A model generated the notes under the pieces. It had not been told where the DNA came from. It saw nothing but the letters and a program-made list of their open reading frames with translations, and searched no databases. 64,000 bases of DNA from Paralichthys olivaceus (taxonomy: Eukaryota > Chordata > Actinopteri > Pleuronectiformes > Paralichthyidae), in assembly GCF_024713975.1 (NCBI RefSeq), contig NC_091108.1, forward strand, positions 10,523,001 through 10,587,000. Direction: 5' to 3'. Position numbers and translations under genes: made by a program. How positions within the stretch are numbered: the stretch's first letter is position 1; each line of letters starts with the position of its first letter. Positions 37,257 through 48,200 of this stretch are shown in pieces.

Positions 37257-37496
37257 TTATGTAAGTGGTGGTCTTCTTCCGTGGCCGAGACAATAACGCA
37301 AACTGGCCTGAAGCAGCATGACAGTCTCATATCTGTGTCTGCTGCTGCTGCTGCACAGGGAGGTTTATGTAAGGAGTCATTTTCATGTGACACACACTGA
37401 CACCACACGTCCACACACCACACAGAAGCAGCGTTCGCGGTCCACTCCTCAGCACCGTCACCTCAACTACGTGACGCCTTCACTGCCCTTACATAA
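37257..37496. promoter_or_regulatory. Three D-box octamers in the per2 5' region
   Basis: Perfect D-boxes: TTATGTAA at 37257-37264, TTATGTAA at 37365-37372 and TTACATAA (its reverse complement) at 37489-37496. The last lies next to a GC box (gtgggcggg, 37499-37507) and a CACGTA/TGACG element (37469-37476). D-boxes bind PAR-bZIP factors (TEF, DBP, HLF) and E4BP4, and mediate light induction in fish. They lie 0.4-0.85 kb downstream, in gene sense, of the E/D-box core at 38.1 kb. Confidence 0.55.
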
Positions 37497-37849
37497 AAGT
37501 GGGCGGGAGTGTGCTGTAGTCTACTGACCGAGTCTGACCCACAAACTGACACAGTTATGCAACTTTCACGCTTCGTCCATTCAAACCGACTCTTCGCACA
37601 TTCTCACTGCGGCTCGTTCACAGTGTTGTCATCTCCATTAAAGACGTTTTTAAAAAAACAACAACAACGACGCTGAACGCCAGAGCTCGAGCGAACAAAT
37701 TAAAAACCCACCAACCTCTCAGGAACAGCTGCCGTGTGGCTCCCGGTGCGTCCGTGGGATAAACCCGTGTTCAAATGGAGGTTGTGTGTTGTCGGTTCCG
37801 GCTCACGGATGCCTCTGGTTCTGAGTCAGTCAGACACGCCGCGTTCTGC

Positions 37850-38115
37850 CGCTGAAGTTTCCGCTCAAGCCGGGACTGAGATCTGAATCTCCAGCGGAGC
37901 TAGTGACCTCATTCCGTGCTCCGCTCCGAGCTCCGCCTGCCTCCGTACGGCCTATTGGTCCAGAAAGCTGCTCGTCACTACGTCACGGCGCTCTGGACCA
38001 ATCGGCGCCTCGCGCCTCCACGGGCGCGGTCGAGGCAGTCGCCGGTCCGCGCTGCGATTGGTCAGCGGTGCAGCCACGCCCTTTACATAAGGATGTCACC
38101 GCTTTCACGTGGTAA
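37850..38115 (-). promoter_or_regulatory. per2 promoter with E-box/D-box light-responsive module
   Basis: A GC-rich block with the E-box CACGTG at 38106-38111 and the D-box TTACATAA at 38083-38090, 15 bases apart. Three CCAAT boxes follow (38057-38061, 37998-38002, 37954-37958), with a CRE-like TACGTCA at 37979-37985. In gene sense the order is E-box, D-box, CCAAT boxes, then the likely start at about 37.85-37.92 kb. The zebrafish per2 light-responsive module is a closely spaced E-box and D-box near the start site, conserved across vertebrates. There is no TATA box. A possible first-exon donor (ccgtgagcc) lies near 37807. Confidence 0.75.
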
Positions 38116-38639
38116 CCCACGGCCACCGCCGGCGCGAGGGAGGCGAGAGCAAATCACCGGGAAGCAGCTGCCGGTGAACGGAGCGATGCCGATGGTTGGC
38201 TCCGCGCGGCTCCACGCTGTTATCTAAACGGTTATACAAGTGTGGTCGTGGCCGCTGTGGCTCAACTGATTGGTGCGCAGTCATTCAGGCTGCAGAGAAG
38301 TCTCTCCTCGACTCTCGTAAAGAAATGTGATATGACATAAGGGGCTTTATATCCTCACTGTTATTTCATATGCGGAGAATTCAGCCTTATATAAAAATGA
38401 AGTGGTGTTAGTGCTGATTCTGCAGCTGCACTGCGTCGTATGACGTTCAGAACAACAACAACGCTGAGTGTGTCCCGATGCACAGATGTGTTGTTTATGT
38501 CTATACAGCCTATAAATATTACCTATAAATACATCACATTGATTGTACATAGCCTATGTATACATATATTTTTTAACTTTCAGATATCAAAATGTCATAT
38601 ATATGGATGGATAATGTCTATACGTCATACATTTATATA

Positions 38640-39000
38640 AATATATACATTTAATTAACACACACACACATACATAAATATATATATATATATATACACA
38701 TATATATGTATGAGCGATAGAATTTGATAATTGACAACTGCATTGGGTCTAACAGAGTCACATTAAATAACAGAAAAACTAGATTTTTATATATTACAAA
38801 TATATAGCATATTTTTTACATTATATTTAATACATTTGTATATATATATTAACATAATAGTGGTTTTAATTGTATGACACAAACATATATGTATAAATGT
38901 GTATATTTATTTATGATAAATAAAGTCAGATGAAATATATCACACACACACACACACACAGACACAGACACACACACAGACAGACACACACACACACACT
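38640..39000. repeat. AT/CA microsatellite cluster
   Basis: (CA)n and (TA)n runs at 38658-38710, then AT-rich sequence, then a (CA)n run with CAGA interruptions at 38941-38999. It lies upstream of the per2 promoter. Confidence 0.9.
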
Positions 39001-39304
39001 CCTTGGGTTGTGGATTCTGTTCTTTAAAGTTAGTGACATCTCCCCCTAGTGGCTGGGTCTGGTTTGGACCTCCGCCAGATGCAGGTCAAATCACTTGCCA
39101 GTGGTGAATTTACTGACTTTGGCAGTAATGGTTTGTTAACTGATACCAACAATGCAAACAGTTTGTATCTTTAATTACACTGTCTAATAGTATGTGATGG
39201 AATTTATGAACTTGATATCCCTCTGATCATCGTTATGTGTGGTTGTATTTATTGACTGCCTGCATTTTGACATTTCTCTCTGACTTTCTGTTTATGTCAC
39301 GATG

Positions 39305-39510
39305 AGGGGCTGGAGCATTTTCCAACTCATTTTCCAAGTGGCAGGACCCTGGACAGGTTGCTAGAGTCTATCATAAGTCTAAACTATGTCGACTTCCACG
39401 TTACGCCCACCTTTAGGATATTTGGAATCTCCACGTCAGGACTGTGTGAGGAGACAGAGCACGTGGAGGAAACAAACGCAGGGAGACGCTTCCACACCAG
39501 TTTAGTCACA
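39305..39510 (+). mobile_element. LINE (L2/CR1-like) 3' fragment
   Basis: Contains tggcaggaccctggacaggt, then ttaggatatttggaatctc and gactgtgtgaggagacagag followed by gtggaggaaacaaacgcagg. These words recall the common fish non-LTR 3' region ('ccctggacaggt', 'gactgtgggaggaaac', 'acgcagacacggggag'). It is truncated and diverged. The short open frame here is an accident. Confidence 0.55.
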
Positions 39511-40406
39511 GAGAGAATTTTGAATAGCTTATCACCGATCGATTATGCACCACAATAAAATAACAGAAACAGAAAGATGAGACTGTGCACTATAAACAAT
39601 GAGGTGTAGAGCTAAAGTAAAAGTGTCTCTTGCTTTTATAATATTTATTTCCATCCTGGCACAATAGTGAGGAACTAACCTGCCACACTTATTGACATCC
39701 ATTCACACATTTAGACGGATGCTGTGTCACTGTCTTGCCATCTGCTCTGGGCAGAGATGCCACAAATAGAGAAGAATAAGTAGTAAGAAGTTATTTCTTG
39801 TTTGCATTGATCCGTAAATGGGATTTACCATGTTGTTATAGTTGAAAAAAATCATGACTGTATGGTTAGTGCTTTCAAAATGTATAAAACGTAACAAATG
39901 GAAGTAAAAAAAATCCTGATAACATATTGATTATATACAATATAATAACATAGAGAGCAGGTAATAGTCTAATGCTGTGAGTCTTTGTCACTAAAACAAA
40001 ACAGTGTTCACAAAAAAAGTCGTGCAAAATTGTTGATGTCTTGATTTCTTCATCATCTAATTCCATGCGCAGGTTTACAGATGGAGCATAGTCTGTAGTG
40101 TGATTTATACCCATATAGAAAAACAAGTTTCCACATAAGGAACAGATCACCAGATGGCAGGAAGCACTCGCCAGTTCTGACTGGTGCTGGTTGCCTCGTG
40201 CTCTGTGGTGGGCTGAGCCATTGCAATAGGAAAAAGGTGAGAGGGCGCATGAAAGTGCCAAGCATGTGTGACCCCAGAAACAACCCCAGCTGCATCCTCC
40301 TCCACTCACACGTTCATGTGGGATGAATGTTGTACATGAACAAAATTAGTCAAAATCATACATGCTGCTGTAACACAGGAATTTCCCAGTTATGGATCAG
40401 CAAAGT

Positions 40407-40456
40407 CCATCCATCCATCCATCCCGCTCTCCCTGCCTCCATCGCTCCATCCATCT
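40407..40456. repeat. (TCCA)n imperfect tetranucleotide repeat
   Basis: Four perfect TCCA units, then ctccctgcctccatcgctcc and two further units. No gene context. Confidence 0.85.
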
Positions 40457-41181
40457 AAAGCATTTTCACTTTCAAATAGATCCTATAGAAATGATTTGAA
40501 GCAGATCTAATATGGAGCTACGTTTGGGGCAGCTACTGCAAAGGCTTGATCGCCTCTGGTTATGAGCACAGTTTTAAGCACATCCAGGAGCAGCTGACTT
40601 CAGCCCTCTAACTGGAGAGCTAAGCCTGGCTCCCAACATTTGAAAAACCCACCAACACAACATATTATAGAATGAAGAAGAAATTTACAAACATCCCAAT
40701 TCACAGTGAAAGAAAAGGAACTGACATTAATTATATGGTAGGTGGCCCAATCTGTGTGTAATCATTAGGCCATGAATAAGTTGATACATAGACGTTGTGA
40801 GTACAATAGAACAAAGAACAGTATACTCCCACAGGATAAGACAGTCTGCAGTCATCCTCCCTCCCTGACACGCGCAGGGCAATTTCCACAGTAACAGTAG
40901 TTTGAACCACGTCACTGGTACAGATCCAGAGAGGATAAGAGAGGCAGATAATGAGGGATAGTTTCCCACCAGGCAACAGATAATAGCAGCACTGCCCACG
41001 CTCCATTATTTTACATTTGAGTGCTTCTCGCACGTGAGGAAAGACGTAGCTGACGGAAACTGTAGATTTGGGACTTGGGTAGTGACTGAAGAAAGAAAAA
41101 CGACAGATAAGGTGATTTAAGGAATTAAATATATTGCTGGATGTTTTGATGACACTGACATTAATTGATTGATTGTTTATA

Positions 41182-41335
41182 GGAAAATACAGTATAACAA
41201 ACCTCCAGTATATTAACAATAGGGAATGTACAGTATAATATACCTTAAGTACATTAATTATAGAGAAAATACAGTTTAACAAAATATTAATTACAGGGAA
41301 AATACAGTATACCATATAACCAGTACATTAACAAT
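41182..41335. repeat. Degenerate tandem repeat, about 50-bp unit
   Basis: Three to four imperfect copies of a unit built from gggaaaatacagtataa followed by ccagtacattaacaat. AT-rich, with open frames on the minus strand that I regard as spurious. It lies in the gap between per2 and slc12a9. Confidence 0.65.
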
Positions 41336-41529
41336 CAGGAACAGTTCAACACAGAGCTGCTGAAGTCTGTTTGATGTGTTAATACAGGTGAGAATATTCA
41401 ATAAATCTGTGTTTGTATTGAAGGTGAAACACTCAGTGACGTCCACTCTTTGTGTAGGGGGCCCTTCTGCCCCATTCAACAAGACACCTCAGTGCTTTTG
41501 TTTCTGTTTTGTTCATAATTGCCAGCCTA

Positions 41530-43430
41530 ATAAAGGCTTTTAACACTTTTCACACATCATCAAATTTCCATCCCACATTCAATCAGCCGGAAGTGATTCA
41601 GTCCCTTCCTCCTGGCTGTGAGAACGGGGCAATCACCCTCACACTGACAGAGCTGTGGAAAAAAGGCCTGAATTAGCTTTTTTCACTGCATTTTTTGCAT
41701 GTAGGACAGTGATACATGCTGTGCTCCATTATATTTAAGCAGGCATCTGGGTAACTTGCATGACGGGGATTCCATTTATAGGCCCCAGAGCCCATGCAGG
41801 CTGCCTATGTCTGTGAACCTGCTCCCCCTCACATGCAGTTTGTCTGACGCGTGGGCGGGTGTCAGTGCTCCTATATGAGAACTCACTCTGCCGCAAACGT
41901 GACGTACGCCGCAGATGGCGTTCTCACTTCCTCAGAAGTTATTCTAGCTGTTGCTCATCGCCACCAAACGGCAGTGAGCCAGTGAGAAAATGCACGTGCC
42001 AGGTTAGTTTTTCATGCCCAGGTGACAGCATTAGACTATGCAAAGAGGATTATGGAAGTATGAAGCCCAGAATTTACACAGCAGCAAATTACAGCGTAAA
42101 CACAAACATTAGGGGGTGTTAAACTACTTAGGAGATTAGAAGAACTTTATCTTTACATTTCTGTAGTTTACTACCACCACTCCTGAGCCTGTAAAGTCAT
42201 ACATCTTCACACAAGACATTACTCCAAAGTGATTTTAAAAGGTTATTATATTTGTGATACTTGTTCCCGGTCATTCTTGTAATATCAATCCATTTACATC
42301 ACATTTCCAGCAAGACCTCGATTCACATATGGTTGATCTGGGGGTCAGGTGACAGGATGTTCCTGATCCTTTTACAGCTCTAGGCAGAAACTAGATATTA
42401 GCAGGCTACAAGCACCGTCGCATTACTGGCAACGATGTTTGGCCACTTTTACAAATTAAGTGGATAAGGTGCATTAATGCCATTAAGATTAAATACCATC
42501 TCTTCAGCAATAGAATTGAGCTAATTTATTGGCCCATGATAAATATTTATTAGAGATTCTATTAGCAGTCAGTAAAAAAAGCTGGAACATGTCACGGATA
42601 TAGTCCAACAAAGACAACCTGACTAGGTATTATGACTCAGGTTCAAACCATGGAGAGAATGACATTTTTTGCTAAATCTGCAGTTTAAAAAGGTTTTGCA
42701 GTAAAGAGAAAAATGGATTCAGTATGAGTCAGACCGTGACAATTACTGATTCATCAACGTATGAACGGACAAGCAGCAGTTTTCTAAAGAACTAAAACAC
42801 CAGGTACATTTACCTCATTCACTCCTCTTTCTTCAAACACAAGCCTAGCAGAACACCTCCGTGTCTTTAATATTCATTATGTCTTTCCTCCATCAATAAA
42901 TCTCCTCCTCTCAGTCCCTCACCAGTCGGAAGTGATTCAGTCCTTCCATCTTTCTACTTGTTGGCTTGGGCGGAAGACGAGCATGGTGCTGAATCTGATG
43001 CCAAAAATGGCCCTGACAATTTGAGCAGATCTACCTGCGCGTCATTTTCAAATAATTAGTGTTTGTAAATGAGTAGGGATGAAAATGTTAAACTCCATTT
43101 TGTCTGAAATGCCCATATTTCCTCCACAGCCTGTGAACGCAAGATCCCATAATAGTTCTTGGAGCCCAATCTGCCTCCATCTGTGAGCACACTCCCTCCC
43201 ACATGCAATTTGATTGTGATGTGTAAGTGGGTGTCGTTATTCCTCCGGCACAAGCAGCATTTTTTTCAAATCAAACGTGACATATGCTGCAGATGACGTC
43301 GGCTCTTTCAGTAGGAGCAGTCTCACAATTGCCCACCATACACAGTTCCTGTGCCAAATAAAATGTGCGTCATTCAGGTAGTTTTCAGAGCATGATGACC
43401 AATACTCCTTCAGGATTATGTCCAAGCTTT
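41530..43430. repeat. Diverged tandem duplication, about 0.5 kb, two copies
   Basis: Copy A (41545-42040) and copy B (42885-43410) share ordered blocks. Both have ggaagtgattcagtcc (41589 and 42928). Both then have a cacatgca-tttg block, a gtgggtgtc-like block, caaacgtgac followed by gcagatg (41894 and 43272), and a final aaaatg-caggt-agttttc block. The offset drifts from 1339 to 1378 bases, so indels have accumulated. No coding content is seen in either copy. The order of blocks argues for duplication rather than chance. Confidence 0.65.
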
Positions 43431-44879
43431 TAATATTTACATTCTCACTTTTTCCTTTTTCTTTCAGTCAAAACCCTTCAGATTGTGAGGCCTATGCCAG
43501 ACAATCATCTTTAAAATACCACATCCAGTTTTCATAAGCTTCTATGTCCTTGGGCCCCTCAACTGAACTCCTCTGGGGTCCCGCTAAACATCACATCAAT
43601 TTAGATCTTCTGCCATGTCTTTGAACCCTTTCACCACCAGCCTTGTCTGGTCTCCATATAAGGATTTCCTATACAGCTAATGGAATAACTGCTGCTAAAT
43701 GATTAAACATCTTTTTCATTGTTCACACAAACAAAAATTGTCATTTCTTTTCAAGCATCTCTCTGTAAGCTTCTCTTGCTTAAAATAATTTGTCAAATGA
43801 AAAACCAAACGACAGGGGTTATGGTTAGAATATTGTATTTCAATTATGTGCCTAATTGGTGACTTACTTTATTAGTGTGGAGTATCAATAAGTATTTTTT
43901 TTATCTCCTTTTGTTAGTGCTTTCTCTTTACTGTGGTCTACCTTACCTTGATAATTGATTGAATGCATGTTACTCACGTGGAACAGTGCGTGCAAGGAAC
44001 ATGCATCATGTGTGAGGAATGAATTGAATTAATGAATTTGTCATTGCCAGAAATGTCATTCTGGTCAGGTATATTAAGACAATCCCACAATTTCTGCTCC
44101 TCTGGGGAATAAACAGGAAGCAGCCTCACATCTTTTTGTCTTTTTTTTTTTACACTGTTTACATTCCATTCATATGTTTCCATATTTATTATCCATACAC
44201 TTAAGTATTGCATGTTACTAATTACTTACTGATGCCTATACTATTGTAAAACAACACATTCCCCCATTGTGGGACTAGTAAATGATCATCTGATCAAGTC
44301 TCATTTATTATGGTTACTTTTGTTAAGTTGTGTATTTTAACTTATTATTGCCTCTGCCGAGTGTGTATTTCACTATTCTCTTTTTGATCCTAGGCCGGGC
44401 GTTACACAGTAAACTTCACTACAGTGGGACTAATAAAGAACTAATCTTATACTCAACAAATGTTATAGTTCTTTTAAATAATTTTGTACCATTCACGACA
44501 CACCCTTAAGAGACAACATCTTGTAAACATTACAATCCAAGATTTACATATAAACCTTCAACAGAAAACCTGGGAGTAAAGTACATAATCATCAACTGGC
44601 TTAAGCACTGATAATACAGTATACCAGCAGCCCAGTCAAGTAAAGACAGACTTGCTACAACAATAATCCCCATAAAACTAAGCATATATCGCCCTCTGCT
44701 GGTAACCAACAGACAAGTCCTGGGTATGACTGCTGAGCAAACTGAATAAATGGATTGAAAGTTTCCTGTTGAATACAGGCGATGAATAAAGAGATGATTA
44801 CTTACAACTGACTTTAACACTGCTAATTTGTAAATTAAACAGTTGTAAAGAAAAACAAGTAATACAACAATTCAGTCAA
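43431..44879. other. Intergenic with retroelement tails
   Basis: No exon supported. 44250-44290 (cccccattgtgggactagta) and 44400-44450 (acagtgggactaataaagaa, then atcttata) are similar to each other. They resemble 3' tails of fish LINEs that end 'gtgggactaataaaggttatctta'. Confidence 0.5.
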
Positions 44880-44885
44880 TTTATT
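44880..44885 (-). other. Candidate polyadenylation signal of slc12a9
   Basis: AATAAA on the minus strand, 340 bases after the slc12a9 stop codon and the nearest clear signal. Confidence 0.5.
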
Positions 44886-45223
44886 TTTCTAATAAACAAA
44901 CATACAACACAACAAACAAAGCTCAGTCCCCATGTTTAAACTGTACTTTACAAAATGCAATGGAAAGAAACTAGAGCACAGGACTAATTCTTCAGGAAGG
45001 GAAGGAATCGCAAAAACCTTTCCTCCTTTCGCTCCACAAAAAGTGCAAATATTTTATGCAGAGTAATCGCAGAAGTAATCTAATGAAATCCATTTTGTAT
45101 TGAGTTATTGAATTAAAGGAAAACATATGTGGTTGACGGCTTGAATATCAGGTGAATTAATTGGTGGCAAAAGGCAGTTCCATGGAGGAACGGTGCAGAT
45201 TTGATGGAGTTGGTAGTAAAAAT

Positions 45224-48200
45224 CTAGAGATCGGTAGTGACCACAGGAGTGACTCCATGAATGAGCAATGTTGGGCCGAGGTCTCGACTCAACAGTTCCA
45301 CCTGGTGCAGGTAGGCACGGTAACGGTTTATGTCTGCAGGTGGGCGAGGCAAATACAGGAAACGCACAGCAGGTTTAGGGGCTCCGTGTCGGAGAATTAG
45401 ATTGTTGACGGCACAGATGTATTCATCCGTGAGCTGAGCAGCATTATTGGGGAACATTTCATTGCCATCTTCCTTTTGAGCTCTTTCTTCTTGCTCCATC
45501 TTCTCCTCACTCTGCGCAGACTCTGCCAGATTCCCTTTCTCCCGCTCTCCTTGTCTCTGCCAGTGAAGCGCTACCACCTCGTCCCAAGCCACCATCTGCA
45601 CGTGAGCTGAGATTCTTAGCTTCTTAAGCATCACCCTGAGCTTCGTCTCCTCCTCTACCTGCAGACTGCAACCAGCCTCCACGCACAGGAAGAGGCGGAG
45701 TCTTGCCTGGTTCCAGGCACGAGTCTCTTGCAGAACGCAGGCCAGCTGCAGGAGGAACAGTGAGCAGATGTCAACGTAGCCATGGCTGTCTGGTTGAAGC
45801 AGATTCAGAGGCCACACATCGACGAAGGGCCCCATCATGCTTTGGTGGCCTGCAATCTTTCTTCCAGAACCCAAGACCTCCTCCCGGTTGAACTGATCAA
45901 AGTAACGAGCCAGTGTCACATTCTTCCCCATTTTAACAGCGTCGGCAATCACCGACACGTATTCCTCTTCCTGAAAATCTTTGGTTTGCTCCACGCCCCG
46001 CACACTGGGGAAGAAAGGGGACCGCTGCTCCCTGGGGTCTTTGGTTAGACAGACAGTATCCAAACCGTAGCCTGTAGACAGAATAATTTTACCTTGGAGG
46101 TTGTCTTGTGGGGTGCAGTCATCATAGAAACCCAGGATAATGGTGTTTGGCCGCATTCCACCTTGACACAGACATAAGTATCAAATTTGCATCTTTGATA
46201 ATAACTGTAAGGCTTCTTCGTGTGATACATTATCAAAATTCTATCGAAATCAACATTGTACAGCAATAAGGTAAACCTGCCTACCAAATCCTGTAATGAA
46301 AAGCAGGTTCTGAACTCCGTGTCGGACAGAGTCAGCTAGGGTGAGGTTGACAAATGCCTTGATGTTTAGATGATCTACTAGAGACAGCCAGGATTCATAA
46401 CAGCTTTGCAATGGATCAGAGGGCAGCCCGTCTGCAGAGAGAAAAGACAATCATCTCATTCCCTCAAGGGCAACATGTGTTTGTTGTGACAAGCAGGTGT
46501 GTGTGCGTGTGTGTGTGTGTGTGTGTGTGGCCCCGCTCAGACCTTGTATTAAAATAAAACAAAAACAAACAAATCAACATATGGACACAGAAGCATAAAA
46601 ATATGTTTGAATGATTGTAAAACTGTGGCGGGTTAGAAGACATTAGATGAGTAGGCCGTCCTTCATATTTGGATGCATTTGTGGTCACACAGAAAAGAGT
46701 GTGACCACATGTCCCGTACCACCTGTGAATGTGGTTTGAGTGTTCAGATCACAGGATGCATTTGGGTGCATTCAGACCTGTTTTACCAATTTGTGATCAG
46801 ATTACTCAGGACAGATGTTAATACCAGGTCTGAATTATTTCAAATTGTGCGTGTGTGTGACACTTTAACCAGACTATGAAAACTAAAAAATAAGTCATTG
46901 AAATTGATACCTCAGTCCTACATTGTTCATATTTAGAGTTACTACCACCTTTAAAAAAAAAAAAAAAAAAAAAGTCAATAGTAAAACCTACAGAACTACT
47001 ACAATTCTAAAAATATAAATTTTGGAATCAAATGATGTATATTTGCTTCTTACCTAGTAAACCCAGCTTCACATGTCCCAATACATAGAGGCCACTCTTC
47101 TTCAAGTCATTAATGAAAGTAATGAGACCCGTACAGCTGCGAGGGTTCGCCACCATCAGCAGGACCTGGGGCCTCCAGAACTTCACGTGGTCTTTACGTA
47201 CATCCAACATCAACAGGTACTTACGCACCTGAGCCAATCAAAGATGAGAAAGAGAGAAGTGCTGTTGAAGTAGATAATGGAAACTCTAATTAATATTGTT
47301 GATGCAGGACAGATGGTTGGTTTGTGACTTTGGACCTGGTGGAAGATGAGAGCCTGGCTGATGTATCCCCAGTTGCTGATGGGGCCAAAGTAGTGGATCA
47401 GCATCAAGAGCAGCAGCATAAAGGCAATGCTGGCAAAGGCATAAATGGCACTGATCAGAAACATCATGACCAAGCAGCCAAGGATGCCCAGTGTGCAGGT
47501 GTGCCAGGTAAAACAGCGGAATGAGGGTCTAAATCAAAAGAAAAGAGAATGACTGAGTAGGACAATAACCTCTGATCATGTTTTTGAAAATGAAATCCAG
47601 AACCGGAAGCTTAGTTCACAACAATATCCTACACTTTACCTGAAGTTTGGTGCAGAAGCCCATTCAAGAGCCAAACAGGCCAGGTTCACAGCAGCATAGA
47701 CCAACAGGAAGAAGATGGTTACAATACCAGCTATGGTGTTCAATTTACCTGCAAACAGCACCACCTAGTGGCAGAAATAAAGAACATAATTTGCCTTACA
47801 CTAAATTCAAAGCATCAGTAAAGAAATAGACAGATATGCCACAATGCCAACCTAAATGTTGTTGTTGTGAATTCAGCTTTATTTCATAAATGTGAAAAAT
47901 GTCTCATCAATAGTTTTGAATAACTTGTTTGTTTTAGTATTTTTTTCCTATTTTGTATATTTACTCTGGATATTTTTGATCTGATTGTATTTGATATAAT
48001 ACCAGTTTTATAAAATACACGATTACTAAAATGATTGATAGCTGCAGCTCTTCACTTACAAATGTTCAGCCAATACAAAGTAGATCAGAGGACCAAAATC
48101 TGGTATCTACTTAGATGGTCCACTTTCTAAAGCTTAAAGCTCTGAATATATAATAGAATTTTTAAGAGCTTGTATAAAACCCTGAATGAAATAATTCTGA

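Noticed and set aside
39875-40309. 144-codon minus-strand frame
   Set aside because: No domain, no family resemblance, no splice context. Composition is like the surrounding intergenic DNA.
42625-42660. tRNA B-box-like ggttcaaacc
   Set aside because: No matching A-box or cloverleaf could be built around it.
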